Shown here: positions 52,956-61,858 of the stretch, piece after piece
Numbering within the stretch: the stretch's first letter is position 1
How the letters are laid out: each line of letters begins with the position of its first letter
Origin: Bin87 sp965208015
GTDB lineage: Bacteria; Chloroflexota; Dehalococcoidia; Lucifugimonadales; UBA3495
Direction of reading: 5' to 3'
DNA length: 64,000 bases
Assembly (NCBI GenBank): GCA_965208015.1
Contig: CBDBNT010000003.1
Span: forward strand, 186,001-250,000
Made by a program: the position numbers and the translations under genes
Notes under the pieces: generated by a model
Databases searched by the model: none
Seen by the model: only the letters and a program-made list of their open reading frames with translations
Told to the model about the DNA's origin: nothing

Positions 52956-54197
52956 ATGGATGAGCAACACCAGATCATGCGCAACCGCTTGAACGAAGTG
53001 GTGCAGATGGGCGGAGTTACCAAGCGGGACCGCAGTCAGATCCAAGGCGTGATCGAGCAAGCGCGGCAGACAACTTACAGGGCACTCGTTGGTCAACAGA
53101 ATCCCGGATGTAAAATCCCGACGGGATTCGACGGATCGGGGCAGCTCCAATACTGCTCGTCTCCGGCTACTCAAGCCTGTCACGGCATACAAGCCACACT
53201 GCTGGAGACCATTTCCGATCCCGGCACCTCGGCAGGATGCAGGTCTAACCTTGAAGTTTTGGAAATATTTCCGAAGGACCCCGAGTACTGGCAACGATTG
53301 GCACTGAGGTATGATTTCCTCTGGAATGTCGACCGGATCCGTCCTAATCGGGTACGCGCTCGCGGCGCTTCAACTCGCCCGTTTGCTTGTAACCCGCACG
53401 ACTCCTCGACGTTTGAGGCGATTGAAAGTCCTGGTTTGTCACTTCCGCCCGACAGGGAGGCAATATCCTTCTCAGAATGGGATGAACAGAAGCCGGACAG
53501 CTTAGGGCATCACCTGTTCCTAATGGCCTACAGGAGTCTGCTATTTCACCACGACCTGTTGGGCTCTTTGAGAAGCTCCCTCTCGATACCGGTACAAGAA
53601 CGAAATCCCATCCGCAGCAGAGTTCGTGCTCAGATTCAGCAGGCTCAAATCCCCAACGTCGCACGCGCGCATGATGCGGTGGCACTGCAAAAGAGCGAAT
53701 ACGATGCCCGCCTGCTTGGTTCGTGTGGTCTCCCTCTAACCCACCATTTGATACCGCTGGTTACTGCTGCTTCCGCGACGTTCAGCGACTACATCGTTGA
53801 GGACGTAGGAGGAGGCGTTTTTGAGCACGCGGCAGTTACGCTATGGCCAGAACACGTAGGACGGCGCGAACACCGGCTTCTCATCAGTCATCCGGTTTCC
53901 ATCGGAGGCCATATGGCATCCATAGTGGAGAGGGCGACAGAGGATGCGTTGGCGTCGCAGTCAGATCACCTAGCGATGGTGAATTGGTTGGTCAATTCGC
54001 TCAGGCGAAGTCGCAACGCCTACGTTCGGCCCTCTGAGTACGATGGCCTGCCAGATTGGGCCAAATGCAGGATAGAAGAATCCCTTGTGGAAGTCGTGAT
54101 AGAAAATTCGATGGGATGGGTTGAGGAGTTGCTCAAGATCTCCAGGAAAATGGATCAGGTCAATCTAGTCAGGTCAAACTGGGCCCGCCGACGGTAA
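52956..54197 (+). CDS. Unknown 413-aa transposon protein
   Basis: I do not recognise this protein. It is soluble, with a helical N-terminus (DEQHQIMRNRLNEVVQMGGV) and a few cysteines (NPGCK, QYCSS, QACHG). The middle is aromatic and His-rich (GHHLFLMAYRSLLFHHDLL), and the C-terminal helix ends in a basic tail. The ATG at 52956 is preferred because ACGAGGCGGA lies 2 bp before it; the frame is open to 52929. It is the last gene before the right transposon end. It could be an immunity, toxin or transposition helper protein; nothing decides. Confidence 0.65.
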   Translation: MDEQHQIMRNRLNEVVQMGGVTKRDRSQIQGVIEQARQTTYRALVGQQNPGCKIPTGFDGSGQLQYCSSPATQACHGIQATLLETISDPGTSAGCRSNLEVLEIFPKDPEYWQRLALRYDFLWNVDRIRPNRVRARGASTRPFACNPHDSSTFEAIESPGLSLPPDREAISFSEWDEQKPDSLGHHLFLMAYRSLLFHHDLLGSLRSSLSIPVQERNPIRSRVRAQIQQAQIPNVARAHDAVALQKSEYDARLLGSCGLPLTHHLIPLVTAASATFSDYIVEDVGGGVFEHAAVTLWPEHVGRREHRLLISHPVSIGGHMASIVERATEDALASQSDHLAMVNWLVNSLRRSRNAYVRPSEYDGLPDWAKCRIEESLVEVVIENSMGWVEELLKISRKMDQVNLVRSNWARRR

Positions 54198-54222
54198 GGC
54201 ATATCACCTGAAAACTGTGTGA

Positions 54223-54252
54223 CTGAAAACGTCGTCGCCGTGACGGTTTCAG
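54223..54252 (+). terminator. Terminator-like hairpin after the 413-aa gene
   Basis: CTGAAAACGTC pairs with GACGGTTTCAG apart from one mismatch. The T-tract is short (TTTGCGAC). It lies just inside the transposon end. Confidence 0.4.
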
Positions 54253-54273
54253 TTTGCGACCTAGAGGATCATG

Positions 54274-54291
54274 GAGTAGCGAAATTTCCTC
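54274..54291 (-). repeat. Transposon right terminal inverted repeat
   Basis: GAGTAGCGAAATTTCCTC, an exact inverse of 41505-41522. A further identical copy stands alone at 17536-17553. Confidence 0.9.
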
Positions 54292-54300
54292 AATATTGTT
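54292..54300 (+). repeat. 9-bp target-site duplication, right
   Basis: AATATTGTT, identical to 41496-41504. Confidence 0.9.
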
Positions 54301-54381
54301 GAGACCCGATAACGCTCCTCGACGATGGACCGGCGCCAAAAGGGCATCGTAGCGTCAACCCTGGGCTGACGCGCTGACGGT

Positions 54382-54675
54382 TCAGTTGGCCGGTTTGTTC
54401 CCGTCTTCCGGCTTTTCGCCATTGCCACCGCGCAGCCGCGTAACCAGGTCCCACACGAACGATCCGATTTCGCTGCCGGCGGTCACCAGGGCGGAGACTC
54501 TCGCCGCCGCGTCGAGCATGAGGCATGAAGATGCCTCGAAGTTAGTCGCCGCTCTCCTGATTTTCGGGTAGATCTTCAGCGTGACCACGGTCAGCGCCAA
54601 CGCTGCTGCGGTCACCATTACCGCCATAACAATGATTGCAATATCTCGGATAATCGACACGACGTCAGGCGACAT
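54382..54675 (-). CDS. Small membrane protein
   Basis: A 97-aa protein with one strong membrane segment (IAIIVMAVMVTAAALALTVV) near the N-terminus, then an amphipathic helix (NFEASSCLMLDAAARVSALV) and a Gly/Lys-rich tail. Similar small proteins commonly stand beside YtxH-type genes. The start at MSPDVVS is chosen; an upstream ATG (54702) lies in the terminator of the preceding gene. Confidence 0.65.
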   Translation of the reverse strand: MSPDVVSIIRDIAIIVMAVMVTAAALALTVVTLKIYPKIRRAATNFEASSCLMLDAAARVSALVTAGSEIGSFVWDLVTRLRGGNGEKPEDGNKPAN

Positions 54676-54702
54676 AAACAGCTGTCCTTCGCGCAGTGGC
54701 AC

Positions 54703-54744
54703 AAAAAGCGCCGGGGCGACGGCCGGATAAACCGTCGCCCCGGC
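54703..54744 (-). terminator. Strong Rho-independent terminator after the YtxH-like gene
   Basis: The minus strand forms a perfect 13-bp stem (GCCGGGGCGACGG with CCGTCGCCCCGGC), followed by GC and TTTTT. Confidence 0.88.
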
Positions 54745-54756
54745 GGCCGGCTCTGG

Positions 54757-54975
54757 CTAATCCTCGGAATCGAGTTCCGCGTCGCTGTCGCCGGCGGCGA
54801 TCCGGCTGCGGATGCGCTGCCAGTAATCGCGGCCGCGTTCGACGGCCTGGTTGGCGCCGCGGGTCAGCGCCTGGCGGGTTTCCTGCCCGCTGCGCGGAGC
54901 CAGCAGCATGCCGATGCCAACCCCGATGCCGATGCCGGCGGCCAGCAGTATCAAATCACGTTGGGTGCGGTTCAT
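54757..54975 (-). CDS. YtxH-like small envelope protein
   Basis: A 72-aa protein: a basic start (MNRTQRD), a glycine-rich membrane segment (LLAAGIGIGVGIGMLLAP), then SGQETRQALTRGANQAVERG, the standard YtxH pattern. AGGAGGT lies 6 bp before ATG 54975; the longer open frame to 55083 is rejected for that reason. Members are often stress-related; the role is not known. Confidence 0.8.
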   Translation of the reverse strand: MNRTQRDLILLAAGIGIGVGIGMLLAPRSGQETRQALTRGANQAVERGRDYWQRIRSRIAAGDSDAELDSED

Positions 54976-55008
54976 GTAAGACCTCCTGAAATTGAATGTC
55001 CGTACCCA

Positions 55009-55014
55009 ATTATA
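55009..55014 (-). promoter_or_regulatory. Putative -10 box of the YtxH-like gene
   Basis: TATAAT on the minus strand about 35 bp before the ATG. No convincing -35 is seen. Confidence 0.4.
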
Positions 55015-55180
55015 CAACGCGAAATCGCCGTGGCCGTCGTCGCCGTTGTGGCTGAATCTGGGTTCAGCGGGGTTGAACTTCACGTTATTTCACCGGGTGA
55101 TCAGACGAAGCAGTATCAAAATTCAACATATAGATTATTATATTTGGAGATGAATGTCAAATCCGGCAGCCGGCCTCTCC

Positions 55181-55999
55181 TCACACCTGCTGCTGCCAGC
55201 AGTCCTCGGCCACCGCCACCGGCCCGTCGTACACGGTTCGGGCTTCTGCCGCCAGCGGTTCGGTATCGGCGTGGTAATCGTTGTGAATGTGCGTGAGTGT
55301 CAATCCGCCCACGCCGGCAATCTGGGCGATGCGCGCCGCTTCCGCCGCCGTGGAGTGCGCGGTGCCGTCGGCCATCTCTCGTTTCGCCTCGGTGCAGAGG
55401 GCCTCGTGGATCAGCAGCGTCGCTCCCTGGGCCAGTTCGGCCAGCTCAGGACACCAGCGGGTGTCTCCGGAAAACACCACGGCATGCCCACCCGACTCGA
55501 CCCGCCAGGCCAGCGCTCCTCGGATATGGTTGACCTGCGTGGACCGGGCCCGCACATCGGGGGTCAATTGCACCCACTCCCCCGGCTCGGTGGGACGGAA
55601 CAGGATGGACCTCCGCCCGTCACGCCTGAGGGCTCCCTCGGAGTCCACGACCAGCCCTCGGGTCGGCAGCGCCAGCAGCGTGCCCATGTCGGCCATCGCC
55701 TGCTCGGAGCCGTAGACCTGCATGGGTTGCTCTTCCGCAATTCTCCGGCTGCGCTGCATTTCGATGTGCGGCAACCCCTCGCAGTGGTCGGCATGGCTGT
55801 GGCTCAACAGGCAGAGGTCAAACTCGTTGGGTGACATGCCCAGCTCGTGCCCATGACGGAGCACCGTGTTGCCCGACGCGGCGTCCAGCAGGATCCGCTC
55901 CCCCGTGGGGCAGTCCAATACGATGGCGGTGTGGTTGCGCATGATGCAGCCGCCCGCTCCAGTGCCCAGGTAACTTATCGTGAAACCTGCCGTTGTCAA
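55181..55999 (-). CDS. MBL-fold metallo-hydrolase (ribonuclease Z-like)
   Basis: A 272-aa protein. SHSHADHCEGLPH carries the H-x-H-x-D-H metal motif (~residue 66). Other metal ligands are in FSGDTRW and LTHIHNDYH near the C-terminus. The N-terminus has the RNase Z-type ISYLGTGAGG. It lacks the long flexible arm of true RNase Z, so a general hydrolase of that superfamily is the safer call. Confidence 0.87.
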   Translation of the reverse strand: MTTAGFTISYLGTGAGGCIMRNHTAIVLDCPTGERILLDAASGNTVLRHGHELGMSPNEFDLCLLSHSHADHCEGLPHIEMQRSRRIAEEQPMQVYGSEQAMADMGTLLALPTRGLVVDSEGALRRDGRRSILFRPTEPGEWVQLTPDVRARSTQVNHIRGALAWRVESGGHAVVFSGDTRWCPELAELAQGATLLIHEALCTEAKREMADGTAHSTAAEAARIAQIAGVGGLTLTHIHNDYHADTEPLAAEARTVYDGPVAVAEDCWQQQV

Positions 56000-56131
56000 A
56001 ATATTCCCTCCTCAAATTGTCAGAAGCAGGATTTTCGGGATTTAGGGATTGCCGAGATTGGAGCCGTAAGCTGGGAAAGAACCCCCAATCCTGAAAATCT
56101 TTCAATCCAGTAAATCCTGATTCTGACATTA

Positions 56132-57139
56132 TCATCGCAGCGCCACCCGCGAGTGGGGCAACACCGCCGGATTTACCAGGAACTCGGGCATCCGCCCCTG
56201 CAGCACGTCCACCGTGGCCTGCGCCGTGCGCACCTCCAGTTCCAGCACCGACTGCTGGGACAGGAATGCGACATGGGGCGTGACAGTGACGTTGTCCATC
56301 CCGAACAGCGGGTGATCCGCCGGCGGCGCGGATGATTCCATAACGTCCAGGCCGGCGCCGGCGATTTGCCCGTTCCGCAGCGCGTCGATCAGGGCCGGCT
56401 CGTCGATTATGGGTCCGCGGGCGCAGTTGATGATGTACGCCGACGGCTTCATGCGCTGGAACGCCGCCGCGCCGATCAACCCGCGCGTTTCTTCGTTGAG
56501 CGGCGTGTGAACAGTAACGTAATCGGAGGCCGCCAGCAGGTCGTCCAGCGACGTCGCGGTGACGCCATCAGGCAGCGCAGCGTCGGCCGGCAGGTAGGGG
56601 TCGTGGGCGATCACCGCCAGCCCGAAGGCCCGCGCCTTGTCCGCCACCGCGCGGCCGATGCGTCCGAAGCCGACGATGCCGATGGTCTGGCCGCGCAGCC
56701 GGGTCAGCGGGTGCGGCGATGGCGTGCCCTCCCAGCGTCCCGCCTTGGCCACGCCATCGTAGAACCCCACCTGCCGGTTCCAGGTCAGCAGCAGCGCCAT
56801 CACGTGGTCGCTGACCTCATCGACGCAGTAGTCGGGCACGTAGGTGACGGGGATGCCCAGCTCGGTGGCCACGTCCACGGCGATGTTGTCCACGCCCACG
56901 CCGTACCGGCTGATGACGCGGCACCGTTCCGCCGCCCGCACCACGGCCGGCGTAACCTGCGCGAAGCAGGTCATGATGCCGTCGCAGTCGGCGGCCAGCG
57001 CGGCCAGCGTCGCCTCCGACCCGTCCGGCGCCTCCACGACCTCCACGCCGTCGCCCAGGCCGGTGACCAGCGCCTCCCGCTCCGGCGCGGTGGAGGGCCA
57101 GACGAAATCGGTGATGAGGATGCGGGTGGGGGTGGGCAT
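56132..57139 (-). CDS. D-isomer-specific 2-hydroxyacid dehydrogenase (CtBP-like)
   Basis: A 335-aa NAD-dependent dehydrogenase. The Rossmann motif GIVGFGRIGRAV (~residue 152), the arginine in NCARGPIIDE, the glutamate in AGLDVMES and the histidine in VTPHVAFLSQ complete the catalytic set. The SRYGVGVDNI segment marks the CtBP/phosphoglycerate-dehydrogenase group. The substrate is not assignable. It starts 22 bp downstream of the hicB-like gene. Confidence 0.9.
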   Translation of the reverse strand: MPTPTRILITDFVWPSTAPEREALVTGLGDGVEVVEAPDGSEATLAALAADCDGIMTCFAQVTPAVVRAAERCRVISRYGVGVDNIAVDVATELGIPVTYVPDYCVDEVSDHVMALLLTWNRQVGFYDGVAKAGRWEGTPSPHPLTRLRGQTIGIVGFGRIGRAVADKARAFGLAVIAHDPYLPADAALPDGVTATSLDDLLAASDYVTVHTPLNEETRGLIGAAAFQRMKPSAYIINCARGPIIDEPALIDALRNGQIAGAGLDVMESSAPPADHPLFGMDNVTVTPHVAFLSQQSVLELEVRTAQATVDVLQGRMPEFLVNPAVLPHSRVALR

Positions 57140-57161
57140 GACGGGGTGCGAACATCAAGGA

Positions 57162-57356
57162 TTATAGACGACCTTGTGCTAACCGACGGTGAATCTCGGC
57201 ACTCGGAGCCACTTCAAGAAACAAGTCGACGGCCTCAACCAGATTGGCATGAGCTTCAGGCACGGTATCGCCTTGGCTGGCGATGTCCAACTCGGGGCAG
57301 AAGGCCACGAAGCCGTCGCCTTCGCGCTCGATGATTGCGGTTAGTTGCTTCTTCAC
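57162..57356 (-). CDS. HicB-family protein without HicA partner
   Basis: A 64-aa HicB-type protein: LTAIIEREGDGFVAFCPELD, then IASQGDTVPEAHANLVEAVD. No hicA gene is adjacent. Its start overlaps the end of the DUF2075 gene by ATGA, so it may be translated with it. Solitary HicB proteins of this subfamily are common and need not be antitoxins. Confidence 0.75.
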   Translation of the reverse strand: MKKQLTAIIEREGDGFVAFCPELDIASQGDTVPEAHANLVEAVDLFLEVAPSAEIHRRLAQGRL

Positions 57357-59404
57357 GCCTGATCTTCCGCGGAAACAGCATCATCTTGGAAATTATCTTC
57401 CAGCAAGGGAACCCCTGCCTTTAGTAGCGCATCGAAAACGCGGTCGAATCCGGCAGGGTCACGAGTGGGATCGTTTGGGTCGCTGGGCGGCACCCAAATC
57501 ACCATGCCTTTCCGTGCTCGGGTCAGCAACACCCTATACCTATTCCTAGTATACGCACGCTCGATGTCTTGTTTGACACTTTGCCATGCCGTGCCGCGAA
57601 ACTTACGGTATTCCCAAGGCGGTTCGGACTCAGAAGGGATCAGATCGCCACCCCAGCACAAGCCCACCCAATCCAACTCCAACCCTTGGCATTCAAATTC
57701 TGACGCGGCCACCTCCAGCGACACGCTAGATCGAATATCTTCGGCGCCGGCCAAAAACCAAGTGACGAAACTGTAGCCGGACCGGAAGGTACTCGACCGT
57801 TCGACCCCATATGCTCGAAGCCGTTGATCCTGCGAAGTTGCCACCAATCCCGAACGTGTGTCAGGTTTTGCGGTGTGCCGTGCCCGCAGCTAAGAACGAG
57901 CCAGGTCTAGATTTCTCGTTGCATAACACGGGAAATCGATCGCGGCAGGGAATTTTGCTCGAGCTTCCAGCCAGTTCAATCTCAGGAAATCGTTTACCCA
58001 TTCAGCCCATTTCTGGGCCCTATGACTTCTAACTACCACATCAAGATGCGCATAGGTTTCTTCTCGTAACTCGACATTAGTCGGCAGGTCACCTTCAAAT
58101 AATCGATGTTCGGCAACGCTTTCTCCGCCGAGTAATGCGTCGGAAGCGGATACTACACGCCAGTGCGTTGACCGCTGCGCCAACGCACTGCCCCACTCCT
58201 CCAACCCTGCCTCACCATCGTGGATTTCTTGCCCACCGCCTACGAGCGCAACGACCACTGACCAGCATGGTAAACGTTCCATGACATCCAGGAGAAGTTG
58301 TGGTTCAGATGCGTCGAGCGTCCCTAACGAATTATTGCGTCGCCTGCTATCCAACTTGCGACGGTGCCAAGCTCTTTGTGCTTCGTCAAAGACCACAACA
58401 TGTTCTGCTGGAGCAGAATCCGCACGTTCGACATAGCCGTCGATGAATTGGTGAACGTTTTGGATCAGAGTCTTTACCTCTCTTTCGGCAGCCTTTCGGG
58501 AATGCCCATCGTCAATTTTATCTATTACTAGAGCTTCTCGTATCACCTTTACCAAAGGGCTGTTCCCAGACAAATACACTGGTAACGTTTCATACGATTC
58601 GCTGACTCGGAGGTCGTGGACGAGTTCAAGGCCAGCCAAAGTTTTGCCTGATCCGGGCACACCAGTCACGAAACAAATTGTCCGGTGACCCTTTTCTTGC
58701 GCTTCATCGATTTCCCGCGTCAGCATATCGATCGTTGCACCCAGGTTATGCGCATAACTGTGCGATATTTCCCTAACATCATTACCGCGGTATAGCTCTC
58801 TGGCAGCCTCAATTATGTTCAAAGTAGGACGATAATCGGAGTCCAACCAGGCTTTGAGATCCAGCGGTGTTGACCCAGTGTCCACGTTATGATGTTCGCA
58901 TTTTCGCAACCAATACGCCAGATCATCACCGTTCGACCGTACTAATTCCGTCACACCGGACGCAATCCGGAAATCCACAGTGGAACGCCATGGTTGTGAT
59001 TCGGTAGCGCACAATATCGGGACTATGCGCCGGCCCTGTGATGCTGCGTGGAAGTCTTGGAAATCCAGGGCGTATGATTCGCTTTGCCATCGAGATGCGG
59101 CGTCGTGTTCCTTAGCACCGATTTTGAACTCCACCACATAAACGGTGTTTTCACTCAGTAGTATGACATCCGGCCTGCGCGAACGGCGGGGAATCTCATA
59201 TTCCAAGACGATGAACCAATTCTCGAATGTTGGGTCTGACAATTGACCCTGTAGCAGCCGGACAGTTTGGCGCCAGGCCATGTTTTGTTCAGGTCCTACG
59301 TCACGGACACCAGTTGATTGTACGCCGGTAACCGAACGACCTACGATCGTGTCTTCATCGGCGTCGAGAAACAATTTCACGCGGTTTGCATATCCATATG
59401 CCAT
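57353..59404 (-). pseudogene. DUF2075-type P-loop NTPase gene interrupted by one in-frame amber codon
   Basis: Two segments in the same frame, 59404-57893 (504 aa) and 57889-57353 (178 aa), are separated by a single TAG at 57892-57890. The codons around it read straight through (...LDLARS, TAG, LRARHTAKPDTRSG...). Joined, they give ~683 aa, a usual length. The first part has an N-terminal nuclease-like region (RPDVILLSENTVYVVEFKIG), Walker A GVPGSGKTLAG (~residue 250) and VVVFDEAQRAW (~335). The second has the C-terminal helicase motifs (VAASEFECQGLELDWVG, RVLLTRARKGMVIWVP). TAG in place of TGG (Trp) is one base change. Confidence 0.85.
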
Positions 59405-59417
59405 ACTGGGACCTCCC

Positions 59418-59482
59418 CTAAGTTAACGGCGTCGGCATCATGCCCACCGGCACCTCGATGAGGCTGGGAGGCGTCGGCGGAG
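59418..59482 (-). pseudogene. Remnant of the 3' end of a second TPP-enzyme gene
   Basis: The minus strand ends with PSLIEVPVGMMPTPLT and a stop, almost identical to the last residues of the TPP enzyme at 60251 (PSLIEVPVGMMPTPFT). One extra base puts the preceding codons out of frame. Homology fades beyond ~59482. The remainder of 59405-59539 shows nothing else. Confidence 0.7.
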
Positions 59483-59539
59483 ACAGCCTCCCAGCCTTCG
59501 ACGCGGCCGTTGCGGTCCGGCTTGGGCATCGTACTTCGC

Positions 59540-59947
59540 CTACGGGATCCAGAAACCCAATTCTCGCGCTACCGTTTCCTGCTGCTCGTCCAGCGTAATG
59601 AAGGCCAAGTCGCTTTGCAGCACGTCACGGAAGAACAGGGCCGTGGCCAGATGCCACACCCGAATGGGCGAAAGGTAGGCAATGTCGAGTATCGCCGTCA
59701 TTTCGGCGTCCAGCTGTCGATTGGGGAAAATCCAGTTGATTTCGGTGATTGCGCTGCCGTCGAATCGCTCCCCTTCGGCCTTGAACGCAGCGCGCAGTTC
59801 CGTTTCCAGCAGGTTTGTGGACAACAGATACGGGAAACTGTCCAAGCGACGGCGCACCGCAGTTCCAGCCGGCTCTTCCCTGAATGCTACGGGCGATACT
59901 GCGGTGGTATCGACGTATGCAACCGGGAGGAGTGGCTGTGGCGTCAT
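59540..59947 (-). CDS. PIN-domain (VapC-like) toxin
   Basis: A 135-aa PIN-domain ribonuclease fold. The first acidic residue is in VAYVDTTAV, the second in NLLETELRAAF, and the last is in FITLDEQQ. The position where most VapC proteins have LDALHLATA reads VWHLATAL, so one usual acidic residue is missing or shifted. It begins 3 bp after its presumed antitoxin gene. Confidence 0.78.
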   Translation of the reverse strand: MTPQPLLPVAYVDTTAVSPVAFREEPAGTAVRRRLDSFPYLLSTNLLETELRAAFKAEGERFDGSAITEINWIFPNRQLDAEMTAILDIAYLSPIRVWHLATALFFRDVLQSDLAFITLDEQQETVARELGFWIP

Positions 59948-59950
59948 CGT

Positions 59951-60157
59951 CTATCCTCGCCTCTCGATAAGACGCGCCGTAGCGCCGGGCACGTGGGCAA
60001 TGGGGCGCAGAGACCCGCGGGGTCCCTCGCCGCCACCGATAATTCCCCGGGCGCGCAGCTCGGCCATCCGTTCATCCAGAGCGTGGAGTTCCGCATCGTC
60101 GGCGGCAGTCGTCGGGCGGTCTTCGGGAGTGCCGTCATTGTTGTTGGTGTCGTTCAT
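59951..60157 (-). CDS. Antitoxin-like partner of the PIN-domain protein
   Basis: A 68-aa hydrophilic protein (NNNDGTPEDRPTTAADDAEL, then an ELHALDERMAELRARG helix) ending in a basic tail. Its position directly before the PIN gene, 3 bp away, suggests the antitoxin. No DNA-binding motif is certain. Confidence 0.65.
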   Translation of the reverse strand: MNDTNNNDGTPEDRPTTAADDAELHALDERMAELRARGIIGGGEGPRGSLRPIAHVPGATARLIERRG

Positions 60158-60250
60158 AAGCCGGGCCTTCCCTCAACAAAAGTCGAACAGGTTGTCAAAC
60201 AATTATAGGTTCCCGCGCCAGGCGGCTCAACCGAACGCCGTCAGCGAGTC

Positions 60251-61858
60251 CTACGTAAACGGCGTTGGCATCATGCCCACCGGCACCTCGATCAGGCTGG
60301 GGGCGTCGGCGGAGAGGGCTTCGCGGAGGGCCGACTCCAGGGCCTCCGGGCCCTCGGCGCGGGCGGCGTGGACGCCGTAGGCTTCGGCCAGCTTGACGAA
60401 GTCGGGGTTGTGCAACTCGGCACCCACGGCGCGGCCGTTGAACTGGTTCACCTGGTCGCGCAGCACGTTGCCGTAGGCGTTGTCGTTGAACACCACCGCC
60501 ACCGCGTTGATGCCGTGCTGCACCGCCGTGGCCAGCTCCTGGGAGTTGAACAGGAACCCGCCGTCTCCGCACAGGGCCACCACCGGACGGTCCGGCTGCG
60601 CCACCTTGGCTCCCAGCGCGGTGGGGTAAGCGTAGCCCAGGTTGCCCGAGTAGCTGGATGTGATAAAAGTGCGCGGCTCGTAGGTGGGCCAAAAGGCGCG
60701 GGCGTAGTAGCCCAGCTGGGTCATGCCCGACACCAGGATGCCCTCTTCCGGCACCGCGGCGCGCACCGCCGCCAGGTACGACTCCTGGGGTTCCGGTCGC
60801 AGCGCGGACTCCTTGCGGCGTTGACGCAGGGCCTCGGTCTCGGCCGCGAAGGATGGGCGGGATCCCATGTCGATGGTCTCGGCCAGCCTCGCGTCCACCT
60901 GCTCCATCACGGTACGGGCATCGCCGGCCACTCCGTAGGTGTTCTCCCAGTTGCGGCCCAACTCGTCGGCATCAATGTCGATCTGCACCACGCGCTGGCC
61001 GTCCAGCCACATGGGGAAGGCCATGCGGCTGCCCACGCCCAGGATCACGTCGAAGTGAGGCTCTTCTTTCGCCACGGGGTCGTTGCGGAGACGCAATGCG
61101 CCCAGGGCCAGGGGGTGCCGGTCGTCGATTGCGCCCTTGCCCTCGGCGGTGGTGATCACCGGAGCCTGCAACCGCTCGGCCAAGCGAACCAGCGCATCGG
61201 ACCCTTCCGATGAGATGACGCCGCCGCCGGCCCAGATCAGCGGACGCCGCGCGCCGGCCAGGATGCGAGCGGCCTCGGCCACCTGCTCGTCGGACGCGGC
61301 GACGCGGGGATAACCCTCGGCCTCGATCAGGGAGACCTCGCGCTGCTCCGCCATGGTCTCCGGCGGCATCTCGATCTCCACGGGACGTGGCCGTCCGGTG
61401 GTCAGCTGGCGGAAGGCTTCGTGCACCGCCTCGGGCGTTTCCTCGGCGGTCATCATGCGCCGCACGTATTTCGTGATGGGACGAATGCAATCTTGCTGGT
61501 CGTTCACCTCGTGCAGGATCCCCCGGTCCGCGCCGATCAGGTCGCGCTCGATCTGGCCGGATACCACCAGCACCGGCGACGATGCCGAGTAGGCCGTGCT
61601 GATAGCCGCCGACGCGTTGAGCAGACCGGGTCCCGGCACCATGAGCGCCGTGCCCACGCCGCCGCTGGCCCGGGCGTATCCGTCGGCCATGTACGCCGTG
61701 GCCTGCTCGTGCCGCGTGGTGATCAGGCGGATGCCCGGTACGTCGTTCAGCGCGTCCAGTGCGTGGTAGAGCTGCACGCCGGGCAATCCGAAGATGACGC
61801 GCACCCCCTCCAGGTACAACGATCGCATGAGAGCCTGGCCGCCGGTCATGGTGGGCAT
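60251..61858 (-). CDS. Thiamine-diphosphate-dependent enzyme (acetolactate synthase-like)
   Basis: A 535-aa TPP enzyme of the acetolactate synthase/benzoylformate decarboxylase group. The N-terminal domain has RHEQATAYMADGYAR with the activating glutamate (~residue 50). The central domain binds nucleotide (WAGGGVISSEGSDALVRL). The C-terminal TPP motif is GDGGFLFNSQELA to NDNAYGN. The start at MPTMTGG is chosen for AGGAAGG just upstream; the frame is open for 45 further codons. No small regulatory subunit gene is adjacent, so true acetolactate synthesis is not assured. Confidence 0.88.
   Translation of the reverse strand: MPTMTGGQALMRSLYLEGVRVIFGLPGVQLYHALDALNDVPGIRLITTRHEQATAYMADGYARASGGVGTALMVPGPGLLNASAAISTAYSASSPVLVVSGQIERDLIGADRGILHEVNDQQDCIRPITKYVRRMMTAEETPEAVHEAFRQLTTGRPRPVEIEMPPETMAEQREVSLIEAEGYPRVAASDEQVAEAARILAGARRPLIWAGGGVISSEGSDALVRLAERLQAPVITTAEGKGAIDDRHPLALGALRLRNDPVAKEEPHFDVILGVGSRMAFPMWLDGQRVVQIDIDADELGRNWENTYGVAGDARTVMEQVDARLAETIDMGSRPSFAAETEALRQRRKESALRPEPQESYLAAVRAAVPEEGILVSGMTQLGYYARAFWPTYEPRTFITSSYSGNLGYAYPTALGAKVAQPDRPVVALCGDGGFLFNSQELATAVQHGINAVAVVFNDNAYGNVLRDQVNQFNGRAVGAELHNPDFVKLAEAYGVHAARAEGPEALESALREALSADAPSLIEVPVGMMPTPFT

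Larger units (their letters stand above)
41505..54291. mobile_element. 12.8-kb transposon carrying a six-gene putative defence operon
   Basis: The unit is bounded by perfect 18-bp terminal inverted repeats, GAGGAAATTTCGCTACTC at 41505-41522 and its reverse complement at 54274-54291, and flanked by the perfect 9-bp direct repeat AATATTGTT. A 9-bp duplication is typical of IS4-group (IS10, IS50) transposition, which fits the YREK-type transposase inside (50732-52279). Cargo is a minus-strand operon of six genes, a zinc-ribbon gene and a 413-aa unknown. The interior looks lower in GC than the flanking prfA/prmC side. The unit lies between the prfA promoter and a small membrane-protein gene. Confidence 0.88.
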
